Virus record (IMG/VR): IMGVR_UViG_3300031721_000055
Location: 1-20,313 of that record
Source of the DNA: a virus
DNA length: 20,313 nucleotides
Reading direction: 5' to 3' (one strand)
Numbering within the stretch: position 1 is the stretch's first letter; each line of letters opens with the position of its first letter. The translations under genes and the position numbers were made by a program. The notes below the pieces were generated by a model. That model was not told the origin of the DNA. It did no database searches and worked only from the letters and a program-made list of their open reading frames with translations. This document shows positions 12,500-20,313 of this stretch, piece after piece.

Positions 12500-15400
12500 A
12501 TGGCTGGCTATACTAGACAATCAACTGCAGATATAGTATCTAACGCAGTAATAAAAGCGGCACCAGTGAATGCAGAATACAATGCAATCCGTGATGCCTT
12601 CGCCTTTGCAACTGGTCACAAGCATGATGGGTCTAGCACTGAAGGTGCTTACATACCTCTTATTGCCGATACAGATGCACTAAATAAAGTAGTCATTGAT
12701 ACTACTAACAATCGTATTGGTTTCTTTGTACAAGTAGGCAATGGCACTGTAGAACAACTACGCATTCAAGATGGGGCATTTGTTCCTGTAAGTGATAGTG
12801 ACATTGACCTTGGTGCCGCTGGTGCTGAGTTCAAGAATCTATACATTGATGGTATAGGTTATATTGATACCTTAGCTGTACATGAGAATGCTACCATTGC
12901 TGGTACTTTAGGTGTCACAGGCTTATCCACACTAGCCTCTGTTGATATTAATGCAGGTAACATTGACGGTACTACTATTGGTGCTGCTTCTAAAGCCGCT
13001 GCTAGTGTTACTTCACTTGTTGCTGATACTGCTGATATTAACGCTGGTACTGTTGATGCAACTATCATTGGTGCTACTACCCCTGCTGCAGGTACGTTTA
13101 CCGCAGTAACTACTACCACTGCAGACATTAACGGTGGCACAGTAGATGGTACTATTATAGGTGGGGCTACTCCAGCTGCAGGTACATTCACTGCTGTAGT
13201 AGCAACTACTGCAGACATCAATGGTGGTACAGTTGATAATGCTACTATTGGTGCATCTACGCCAACTACTATCATTGGTACTACTATTACTGGTAATTCT
13301 CTTGTAGGCCCACTTACAGGCACTGTAACAGGCAATGTCTCAGGTAACCTAACAGGTAACTCTGCAGGTGTTCACACTGGCGCAGTCACAGGCAATGTAA
13401 CAGGCAACCTAGCTGGTAATGTTACTAGCACAGGTACAAGTACACTAGCAACTGTTGACATCAATGCTGGTAATGTAGATGGTACCGCAATAGGTGCTGC
13501 TACTCCTAGTACTATTGTTGGTACAACTATCACAGCTACTAACTTTGTAGGCCCGATTGCTGGTGCAGTAACAGGTAACGTAACGGGTAATACTGCAGGT
13601 GTTCACACTGGTGCAGTTACGGGTAATGTGACTGGTAATATCACTGCAGGTTCAGGTACAAGTTCATTTACTAATGTAACCATCAATGGTTCATTGAATA
13701 TGAATGCTTCTACTTCTGCCACGGTAACTGGTCTATCTAATCCTGTTCAAGGTTCTGATGCTGCTACTAAGACTTATGTTGATGCCGAAGTTGCTGCAGT
13801 ACTAGACTCTGCTCCGGGAGCTTTGAATACTCTAAATGAATTAGCCGCTGCTCTGGGTGATGATGCCAACTATGCTTCTACTACTACTGCTGCAATAGCT
13901 ACAAAGCTACCTAAGGCAGGTGGAACCATGACTGGTGCCATTGCTATGGGTAACAACAAAGTTACTGGCCTAGGCGCTCCTACGGCTGGCACAGACGCTG
14001 CACACAAGACATACGTGGATGGTGTTGATGCATTGAAGCTAGCCAAGTCAGGCGACACCATGAGTGGTGTTCTTGCAATGGGAGCTAACAAGATTACAGG
14101 TGTAGCTAACCCTACGGCTGCACAAGATGTAGTTACTAAAAGTTACTCTGATACTTTATTTGGTTCTACTACTGCTGCTGCTACTAGTGCTTCTAACGCT
14201 GCTACTTCAGCGAGTAATGCTTCTACAAGTGAGACTAATGCTGCTGCATCTTATGATTCCTTCGATGATCGTTACTTAGGTGCTAAGTCTTCTAACCCAA
14301 CTGTAGACAATGATGGTAATGCACTAATTGTAGGTTCCTTACATTGGAACACTACAGCTAACACAATGCGTGTTTGGAATGGCTCTATCTGGAAGGACGC
14401 TGGTTCTACAGTTAACGGCACATCTGAACGTGTTTTATTCACTGCTACTGCTGGACAAACTACATTTGCAGTGACTTATGATGCTGGCTTTGCTGATGTA
14501 TACTTGAATGGTGTTAAGCTACTTCTTGCAACAGACTATACTGCTACTAATGGTACAAGTATTGTGCTTGCTTCAGGTGCTACTGTAGGGGATAGTGTAG
14601 ATATTGTATCTTATTCTGCTTTTGTATTGACAGACCACCACACTAAGACTGCTGCTGATGCAAGGTTCTTAGGCAAAGCTGGCGGCACCATGACAGGCGA
14701 TACGCTACATGGTGATAACGTCAAGGCTAAGTTTGGCACTGGTGGTGACTTAGAGATATTCCATGATGGTACCCACTCATACGTGAGTGACGTAGGTACT
14801 GGGCCTTTAAGAATTACCTCCAATGGTACAGGGGTGTTAATCAATAAGGGTACTTCTGAAAGTATGGGTAGGTTCTTAACTGATGGTGCTGTTGAGTTGT
14901 TTTATGACAACGCACTCAAAATAGCCACCACAGCCAGCGGTGTCAATATTACTGGAGTGGCAACGGCTGATGGTCTTACTGTTGATGGTATATCTACTTT
15001 AAATAATCATGTAAAAGTAGCAGACGGATACAGTATGGGGTGGGGCGATATAACCACTCGAATTACTGGCAATTCAACATCTGACATTATTTCGGCCTAC
15101 ACCGCTGGCTCTGAACGCATGAGGATAGACTCATCTGGCAAACTTCTTCTTGGAGATTCAGCAAGCCACACCTCTGATTTATTACAGATAGAAACTCCTG
15201 CCTCTGGCGGTGGTCACGGCATTCAGATTAGAAGGAATGATTCCAACACAGACCAAGCCGTTGGCTCAATCACTTTTGGAAATAACACTGCTACTGACCT
15301 TGCTTCTATATCTGCAAAAACAGACGGTGCAACTGACAGTGGCGCTTTGTTGTTTAAAACATCTGTATCAGGTGGCGTTAACACAGAACGCGTGAGAATA

Positions 15401-16201
15401 GACGCAGCTGGAAACGCTCTTGTTGGTAAGTCTTCACAAGCTAGTAGTTCATCTGGATGCGAATTACTTTCTAATGGAACGGCTCAGTTTACAAGAGATG
15501 GTAACTCTGGTTTAAGAATTAATCGATTAACTTCGGATGGTGAGCTTATACGTCTTAGCAAAGCTGGCACTGTTGTAGGTAGTATCGGTTCTACTTCTGG
15601 AAAGCTTAAAGTAGGTTCAGTTGACACGCAGCTTATTTTTGCTGACCAGTTTGACGAAATATATCCTAGCGTCAATGGCGCTACAACTCTAGGCGATCCG
15701 GGGGCAAGATTCAAAGACCTGTACCTATCAGGTGGAGTATTTCTCGGAGGAACGGGTGCTGCTAATAAGCTAGATGATTACGAAGAGGGTACTTGGACTC
15801 CTAATTTAAGAGATTCAAGTGGTAATTCGGTGGGTCAATCAGGTCAAAGTGGACATTATACGAAAATAGGTAATTTAGTTTATTGTATATTTGCGATTCA
15901 AGTTAATAGCGTATCTGGCGCAGGAAACGCTTTACAGATTAAGGATTTACCTTTTACTGTTGAAAACGTATCACACGGCTCTGCTGAACCTTCTTCTGGT
16001 GAGCTTACCTATGCGAACAACCTAACATCCAAAGATTTAGGAGGGGGTATAATTCTGAGAGCAAATAACTCTACTGATTATGTTGAGTGTAAATATACTT
16101 CGGGAGGCGCTCAAACTGGCATCGGTCAAACAAATTGGAATACTGGTGATATTTCATCAAGTACATTTTTAGCTGGAAGTTTCACCTATAGAACAACCTA
16201 A
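12500..16201 (+). CDS. Tail fibre 1, mosaic host-recognition fibre
   Basis: In 1233 residues: an N-terminal virion-attachment part with 'GHKHDGSSTEGA' (39-50); a beta-helical repeat region (146-390) built of 'ADINGGTVDGTIIGGATPAA' type units and 'TGNVTGN' stretches; 'GGTMTGAIAMGNNKVTGL' style repeats (409-550); an A/S/N-rich coiled link (555-585); a middle part; 'ERMRIDSSGKLLLGDSA' (872-888); and a C-terminal head starting 'LDDYEEGTWTP' (1091-1101) with 'HYTKIGNLVYCIFAIQV', a typical receptor-binding tip. Codon use changes near residue 805-830 (more GGA/GGC, AGA/AGG), so the tip may be a later acquisition. It starts on the base after the propeller stop; GGAG lies about eleven bases upstream. 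It has no S74 chaperone. Confidence 0.85.
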   Translation: MAGYTRQSTADIVSNAVIKAAPVNAEYNAIRDAFAFATGHKHDGSSTEGAYIPLIADTDALNKVVIDTTNNRIGFFVQVGNGTVEQLRIQDGAFVPVSDSDIDLGAAGAEFKNLYIDGIGYIDTLAVHENATIAGTLGVTGLSTLASVDINAGNIDGTTIGAASKAAASVTSLVADTADINAGTVDATIIGATTPAAGTFTAVTTTTADINGGTVDGTIIGGATPAAGTFTAVVATTADINGGTVDNATIGASTPTTIIGTTITGNSLVGPLTGTVTGNVSGNLTGNSAGVHTGAVTGNVTGNLAGNVTSTGTSTLATVDINAGNVDGTAIGAATPSTIVGTTITATNFVGPIAGAVTGNVTGNTAGVHTGAVTGNVTGNITAGSGTSSFTNVTINGSLNMNASTSATVTGLSNPVQGSDAATKTYVDAEVAAVLDSAPGALNTLNELAAALGDDANYASTTTAAIATKLPKAGGTMTGAIAMGNNKVTGLGAPTAGTDAAHKTYVDGVDALKLAKSGDTMSGVLAMGANKITGVANPTAAQDVVTKSYSDTLFGSTTAAATSASNAATSASNASTSETNAAASYDSFDDRYLGAKSSNPTVDNDGNALIVGSLHWNTTANTMRVWNGSIWKDAGSTVNGTSERVLFTATAGQTTFAVTYDAGFADVYLNGVKLLLATDYTATNGTSIVLASGATVGDSVDIVSYSAFVLTDHHTKTAADARFLGKAGGTMTGDTLHGDNVKAKFGTGGDLEIFHDGTHSYVSDVGTGPLRITSNGTGVLINKGTSESMGRFLTDGAVELFYDNALKIATTASGVNITGVATADGLTVDGISTLNNHVKVADGYSMGWGDITTRITGNSTSDIISAYTAGSERMRIDSSGKLLLGDSASHTSDLLQIETPASGGGHGIQIRRNDSNTDQAVGSITFGNNTATDLASISAKTDGATDSGALLFKTSVSGGVNTERVRIDAAGNALVGKSSQASSSSGCELLSNGTAQFTRDGNSGLRINRLTSDGELIRLSKAGTVVGSIGSTSGKLKVGSVDTQLIFADQFDEIYPSVNGATTLGDPGARFKDLYLSGGVFLGGTGAANKLDDYEEGTWTPNLRDSSGNSVGQSGQSGHYTKIGNLVYCIFAIQVNSVSGAGNALQIKDLPFTVENVSHGSAEPSSGELTYANNLTSKDLGGGIILRANNSTDYVECKYTSGGAQTGIGQTNWNTGDISSSTFLAGSFTYRTT
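13031..13300 (+). repeat. Three 90-base coding repeats in fibre 1
   Basis: Residues 178-207, 208-237 and 238-267 each begin ADIN[A/G]GTVD and follow the pattern TIIG-TP-GTFTAV. The first two share TPAAGTFTAV exactly. Degenerate relatives occur at residues 146-177 and 316-345 with 'VDINAGNIDG' and 'VDINAGNVDG'. The repeats point to growth of a beta-helical shaft by duplication. Confidence 0.75.
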
Positions 16202-16205
16202 TTAC

Positions 16206-16223
16206 TGCTAGTGGATTCTAGCA
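16206..16223 (+). other. Hairpin between fibre 1 and the 83-residue gene
   Basis: TGCTAG (16206-16211) and CTAGCA (16218-16223) form a perfect 6-bp stem with a six-base loop, four bases after the fibre stop. No T-run follows, so intrinsic termination is unlikely. Confidence 0.45.
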
Positions 16224-16252
16224 ACAGACATTAATAAACAGGAATAAATAAC

Positions 16253-16504
16253 ATGGCACTAACTAAAGAAGTAATCGTAGACAAGATCGAAGTCTTAGAA
16301 AACGGCACAGTACAAGTACGCACAGCCACACGAATCTTAGAAGATGGTGTAGCACTATCCTCTTCTTATCATCGTCACGTATGCACACCAGATTGTGACA
16401 CCACAGGTGAAGATGCCAAGGTAATTGCTATCTGCGCAGCAGTACATACCGATGCTGTTGTATCAGCTTACGCAGCAGCACAAGCAGCATCAGCCCCAGA
16501 ATAG
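16253..16504 (+). CDS. Small protein of unknown function between the two fibres
   Basis: The 83-residue protein begins 'MALTKEVIVDKIEVLENGTV', continues with 'QVRTATRILEDGVALSSSYH' and ends in an Ala-rich helix, 'AVVSAYAAAQAASAPE'. It has two cysteines in 'HVCTPDC' (43-49) and a third in 'AICAAV'. I recall short proteins with 'VQVRTAT' and 'SYHRHV' cores next to fibre genes in marine phages; function is not known to me. AGGA about nine bases upstream of the ATG is a fair ribosome site. Its TAG overlaps the AGGAG site of the following fibre, so the two are co-translated and it may help fibre attachment or assembly. Confidence 0.75.
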   Translation: MALTKEVIVDKIEVLENGTVQVRTATRILEDGVALSSSYHRHVCTPDCDTTGEDAKVIAICAAVHTDAVVSAYAAAQAASAPE

Positions 16505-16515
16505 GAGAATAATAA

Positions 16516-19500
16516 ATGTCTAAGGCAAGAAACATTGCAGACCTTTTAGAAGCAGATGGTGAAGTCAAAGCTAGTAGGGTTGATGCTCACTCGCTACCTC
16601 TAGCTGGCGGCACGATGACAGGTAACATTGCTACCAAAGGTATCAGTGCAGTCACAGCAGGTACATCAAACTTTGTAGCAGGTGTTAACGCGGGTAACTC
16701 TATTGTATCTGGTGGTAACAATAATACGTTGGTAGGTGATGAAGCTGGTACTGCAATTACCACAGGAGACAACAACACAGCAAGTGGTAAAAGTGCTTTA
16801 GCCGCTAACAATACGGGTGGTAACAATACTGCTAGTGGGTTTTACGCTTTATCCGCTAACACCACTGGTGCATCAAACACCGCAGTAGGTAAAGATGCTT
16901 TATCAAACAACACTACGGCTAGTAGTAACACCGCTGTTGGTACTGCTTCTTTAGCAGTAAACACCACAGGCTCAAGCAATACCGCTTCTGGCACTAGCGC
17001 ATTACAATCCAACACTACAGGCTCTAACAACACAGCTAGTGGCTATCAGGCTTTAAGGGCTAACACCACGGGCACTGTTAACGTAGCGGTAGGTACTATA
17101 GCCTTAGCCGCCAATACTACAGGTAATTACAATACAGCTAGTGGTTATGCTTCTTTAGCGTCTAACACTACAGCAGCTCAAAATACTGCCGTTGGTTACT
17201 CCGCTTTAACAGCCGCTACTACAGGTGCTAATAACACTGCTGTAGGTTCCCAATCTCTAGCCTCTACTACTACGGCAGCAGATAACACGGCGGTTGGTCG
17301 GAGTGCATTACAGGCCAATACCACAGGTATACGTAACACTGCTGTAGGATATGCTGCTTTAGATGCTAACACTACAGCGCATGACAACTCAGCTTTTGGT
17401 GAGTCATCATTATCCGCAAACACTACAGGAGCACGAAATACTGCAATAGGTCGGGATGCTTTAAAGGCTAACACTACCGCAGGCAGTAACGTGGCTGTTG
17501 GTTTTCAAGCTTTATATGCTAACACCACAGGTGCCTCTAATACTGCGGTAGGTGAAGGTGCATTAGATGCTAACAGTACCGCTAGTTATAACACAGCAGT
17601 TGGTAGGGATGCTTTAGGTTCTAACACCACAGGCCAGAAGAATATAGCAATGGGTTATAACTCCCTGACCTTAAACACCACGGGTGACTACAATATAGCA
17701 ATAGGCCATGTTGCACTAAACTCTAATACTACTGCTGATAGTAATACAGCGGTAGGTTATTATGCGCTTAATGCTAACACCACAGGCGATCAGAATACAT
17801 CGATAGGAGGAAACTCTTTAATTGCAAATACCACGGGTAGAAATAACGCATCCCTCGGATATACTTCTCTAAAATCAAACACCACAGGCTCCAGCAATAC
17901 AGCACTAGGTGCTAACGCACTATGGTCAAATACTACAGCTAGTAACAACACAGCGGTTGGATTAAGTTCCTTATTTGCCAACACCACAGGATCTAATAAT
18001 ACAGCAAGTGGCTATCATGCTCTGTATGCTAACACTACGGGTGGTTATAACTCTGCTTTTGGTGAAGGTGCTTTACAAGCTAACACTACGGGTAATAATA
18101 ACTCAGGGTTGGGTAGACAGGCTTTGAAAGCTAATACCACAGGCTCTAGTAACGTGGCTGTTGGTCTTAATGCTCTTTGGAGTAACACTACAGCTAGTTA
18201 TAATGCGGCAGTAGGTCAGCAAGCTTTGCAAGCTAACACCACAGGTTATAATAATAATGCTGTCGGTTTTGTCTCTTTGTACTCAAACACTACAGGCAAT
18301 CTAAACTCATCTTTAGGATCGTACACTCTATATGCTAACACCACAGGCTCTCGTAACACAGCAGTAGGCTATGACAGCTTATATCAAAACACTACAGGTT
18401 CAGATAACTCTGGTAGTGGCGCTTATTCTTTATTCTCTAACACCACAGGATCCAATAACACTGCAAGTGGCTTTGAGGCTTTGAAGGCTAACACCACAGG
18501 CTCTGACAACACTGCCGTTGGATTACAAGCTCTCTGGAAAAACACTACAGGCATACGAAATGTAGCAACAGGAAGAAGTGCCTTAGAGAATACCACTACA
18601 GGTTCATATAACACATCTTACGGTACATACACTGGGCAGGCTGCCACCACGGCAGAATATAATGTATTTCTAGGCTATAAGGCAGGGCAAGCCACAACCA
18701 CAGGAGCTGTTAATACTGTAGTTGGTGCAGAGGCACTCCTATCTAACACCACAGGTGCCGCTAACGTAGCCGTTGGTAATAGTGCATTGAGGAGTAATAC
18801 CACAGCTTCTTATAACACTGCTGTAGGTCGTGAGGCTTTATACTCTAACACTACAGGTGCATTAAACGTAGCTACTGGCTATCAGGCTTTAATGGCTAAC
18901 ACTACAGGAGCCAACAACACCGCCATTGGTAGGATGGCACTAAAAACTAACACTACTGGCTCAGACAACACTGCTAGTGGCTTGAATGCTTTATTTGCTA
19001 ATACTACGGGTATTAAAAATACATCTACTGGCAGGAGTTCAATGGAGTTAAACACTACAGGCTCCAACAACACCGCTAGTGGTTTTGAGTCTATGGCATT
19101 TAACACCACAGGCTCCAACAACACTGCTAGTGGCTTTGAGGCCCTGTATAAGAACACCACAGGTGGCAGCAACACTGCGGTAGGTCTTTATGCCATGCTG
19201 TACAACACCACAGGATCTGTAAATACAGCAATTGGAACGTCTGCCTTACAGAGCAACACTACAGCCAGCTACAACACTGCGGTAGGTCGAGAGGCTCTAA
19301 AGGATAATACTACAGGGTCTGCTAACTCAGCCCTTGGTATTAACTCTTTGGCAGCTAACACTACAGGCTCCAACAACACAGCTAGTGGCTATCAGTCTTT
19401 GAAGTTTAACACTACAGGAGCCAACAACACAGCTAGTGGTTTTGCCTCCTTGTACTCAAATACTACAGGTGCCTCAAACGTAGCAGTTGGAGCTAGATCG

Positions 19501-20187
19501 CTAGAAGCCGCAACTACTGCACCAGAGAATACTGCGGTAGGTAAGGACGCAGGAGGTGGCATTACATCGGGGGGTTATAATGTATTCATAGGTTTCAACA
19601 CAGGCAAGTACAATACAGCAACCACTCAAGGCCAGCAGAATACACTAATAGGTTCTTATTCTCACACTTCTAGTGCGACAGGTTTTAACCAAATATGTTT
19701 AGGCCATGACGTTAATAGTGCGGGTGATAACACGGTAACTATAGGTAAGGGCCATGGCAGTAGTAACAGAATCTATAATACTTTTACATCTAACGCCACT
19801 TGGACGCATTCGTCAGATGAAAGACTTAAGAAGGAAATATCTTCAAACAATGATTGTGGCTTGGACTTCATTAACGCATTACGTACAGTTACCTACAAAT
19901 GGAAAGCGCCATCTGAGTTAGATCCGTCTATGTACAACTATGATGCTGATAAGTCTTCAGTAGAATATGACAAAAAGATGTACGGTTTTGTTGCTCAAGA
20001 AGTTAAAGCAGCGATGGATACTCATAACATAACGGACTTTGCAGGTTACAGTAAGCTGGAAGATGGTATAGACAATATAGAAGGCATCTCCTATGAGATG
20101 TTTGTTGTTCCCTTACTGAAAGCAGTACAAGAATTATCAACCAAGAACGCAGCACTCGCTGCACGTATAGCAGCACTAGAGGAATAA
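16516..20187 (+). CDS. Tail fibre 2 with 57 repeats and S74 self-cleaving chaperone
   Basis: The 1223-residue protein opens 'MSKARNIADLLEADGEVKAS', an attachment style common in marine phage fibres, then 'LAGGTMTGNIATKG'. Residues 69-1037 are an unbroken array of 17-residue units, consensus [N/S]NTAxGxxALxxNTTGx. A less regular link (1038-1095) leads to the S74 intramolecular chaperone: 'HSSDERLKKE' at 1098-1107 contains the conserved S-D-x-R-x-K; by analogy with K1F endosialidase, cleavage would fall between S1100 and D1101, releasing a 123-residue trimerisation domain. The end 'LKAVQELSTKNAALAARIAALEE' type sequence is a coiled coil. AGGAG (16503-16507) lies eight bases before the ATG. Confidence 0.87.
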   Translation: MSKARNIADLLEADGEVKASRVDAHSLPLAGGTMTGNIATKGISAVTAGTSNFVAGVNAGNSIVSGGNNNTLVGDEAGTAITTGDNNTASGKSALAANNTGGNNTASGFYALSANTTGASNTAVGKDALSNNTTASSNTAVGTASLAVNTTGSSNTASGTSALQSNTTGSNNTASGYQALRANTTGTVNVAVGTIALAANTTGNYNTASGYASLASNTTAAQNTAVGYSALTAATTGANNTAVGSQSLASTTTAADNTAVGRSALQANTTGIRNTAVGYAALDANTTAHDNSAFGESSLSANTTGARNTAIGRDALKANTTAGSNVAVGFQALYANTTGASNTAVGEGALDANSTASYNTAVGRDALGSNTTGQKNIAMGYNSLTLNTTGDYNIAIGHVALNSNTTADSNTAVGYYALNANTTGDQNTSIGGNSLIANTTGRNNASLGYTSLKSNTTGSSNTALGANALWSNTTASNNTAVGLSSLFANTTGSNNTASGYHALYANTTGGYNSAFGEGALQANTTGNNNSGLGRQALKANTTGSSNVAVGLNALWSNTTASYNAAVGQQALQANTTGYNNNAVGFVSLYSNTTGNLNSSLGSYTLYANTTGSRNTAVGYDSLYQNTTGSDNSGSGAYSLFSNTTGSNNTASGFEALKANTTGSDNTAVGLQALWKNTTGIRNVATGRSALENTTTGSYNTSYGTYTGQAATTAEYNVFLGYKAGQATTTGAVNTVVGAEALLSNTTGAANVAVGNSALRSNTTASYNTAVGREALYSNTTGALNVATGYQALMANTTGANNTAIGRMALKTNTTGSDNTASGLNALFANTTGIKNTSTGRSSMELNTTGSNNTASGFESMAFNTTGSNNTASGFEALYKNTTGGSNTAVGLYAMLYNTTGSVNTAIGTSALQSNTTASYNTAVGREALKDNTTGSANSALGINSLAANTTGSNNTASGYQSLKFNTTGANNTASGFASLYSNTTGASNVAVGARSLEAATTAPENTAVGKDAGGGITSGGYNVFIGFNTGKYNTATTQGQQNTLIGSYSHTSSATGFNQICLGHDVNSAGDNTVTIGKGHGSSNRIYNTFTSNATWTHSSDERLKKEISSNNDCGLDFINALRTVTYKWKAPSELDPSMYNYDADKSSVEYDKKMYGFVAQEVKAAMDTHNITDFAGYSKLEDGIDNIEGISYEMFVVPLLKAVQELSTKNAALAARIAALEE
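16720..19626 (+). repeat. 57 tandem 51-base coding repeats without an indel
   Basis: Each unit of 17 codons carries NTAVG/NTASG near its start, AL or SL in the middle and NTTG or NTTA near its end. The first unit, at 69-85 of the protein, is the most degenerate, as are units near the end (EAATTAP, GGGITSGG). Units differ strongly at codon level, so most are old. The spacing never slips, which fits selection on a repeating fold such as a trimeric beta-helix or YadA-head-like stack. Confidence 0.9.
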
Positions 20188-20191
20188 AAAG

Positions 20192-20313
20192 ATGGACGAA
20201 TTAACAGCAGTAGAAATCGCAGCACACCACGCAGCTTGTGGTGACTCAGTAGCCCTAATCAATGCAGGTAAGCCAGCAGGTATGGAAGACGCAGATTGGA
20301 CTGATACCCTAGC
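20192..20313 (+). CDS. Start of a small protein, cut by the window end
   Basis: GAGGA (20179-20183) lies eight bases before the ATG and overlaps the end of the fibre gene. The visible 40 residues read 'MDELTAVEIAAHHAACGDSV' then 'ALINAGKPAGMEDADWTDTL' and the frame is still open. The style resembles short post-fibre proteins in marine phages with 'INAG-P-GM' cores, function unknown to me. It is translated with the fibre and the rest lies beyond the window. Confidence 0.6.
   Translation, partial: MDELTAVEIAAHHAACGDSVALINAGKPAGMEDADWTDTL

Noticed and set aside
12859-13335. 158-residue minus-strand ORF in fibre 1
   Set aside because: It is a low-complexity antisense shadow of the beta-helical repeats, without a start signal.
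16587-19175. Several minus-strand ORFs of 63-97 residues over the fibre 2 repeats
   Set aside because: Their proteins repeat 'PVVLA-KA' units that are the antisense of the 17-residue fibre repeat; they have no ribosome sites.
16720-19626. CRISPR array suggested by regular 51-base periodicity
   Set aside because: The period is an exact number of codons, the reading frame is open throughout and there are no identical repeats with unique spacers.

Overview
The window is one face of a double-stranded DNA phage genome, the packaging, head and tail block. Every supported gene is on the + strand. The order is small terminase, large terminase, portal, two proteins of unknown role, scaffold, major capsid protein, gp11-like adaptor, beta-propeller tail protein, then two giant fibres. 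There is no tape-measure or tail-tube gene, and the adaptor lies directly beside the propeller protein, so I infer a short-tailed (podovirus-like) virion. Protein style resembles marine podoviruses: 'MSKARNIADLL' and 'LDDYEEGTWTP' fibre signatures, and a 'EVRDDIPTQLSEGEFVIPADVVRFIGLEKLM' type protein after the portal. DnaA boxes of the TTATCCACA type and sigma70-like promoters fit a gammaproteobacterial host. This is inference; nothing in the window names the host.

Layout. 1-526 has no gene. It holds four DnaA-box-like 9-mers, short iteron-like repeats, inverted repeats, an AT-rich stretch and two promoters, so it looks like a replication or packaging origin. 527-1104 holds a 72-aa gene and terS, overlapping by ATGA. 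1105-1417 has no protein gene but carries two long imperfect hairpins on either side of a CCA-ending tRNA-Trp-like gene with mismatched stems. 1418-3284 encodes the large terminase in two overlapping frames, offset +1. 3307-8765 holds the portal, a 67-aa protein, a 761-aa coiled-coil and Gly-rich protein, and the scaffold. 8766-9096 is a structured leader with a promoter almost identical to the one before the terminase genes; it drives the major capsid gene, which ends at a terminator near 10183-10215. 10234-12499 holds the adaptor and propeller. 12500-20187 holds a 1233-aa mosaic fibre, an 83-aa protein and a 1223-aa fibre with 57 in-register 17-residue repeats and a C-terminal S74 self-cleaving chaperone. 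A further small gene runs off the end.

How it fits together. TerS and TerL feed DNA through the portal into a shell made by the scaffold and capsid proteins; the adaptor and propeller close the portal and form the tail; the two fibres would bind hosts. Three promoter copies with the same spacing (TTGAC[A/T], 16 bp, TATAACTG) suggest one promoter class for the whole block. The points most worth following are the split terminase, the hairpin-tRNA-hairpin cassette, the origin-like array that one promoter transcribes, and the very regular 57-unit fibre.
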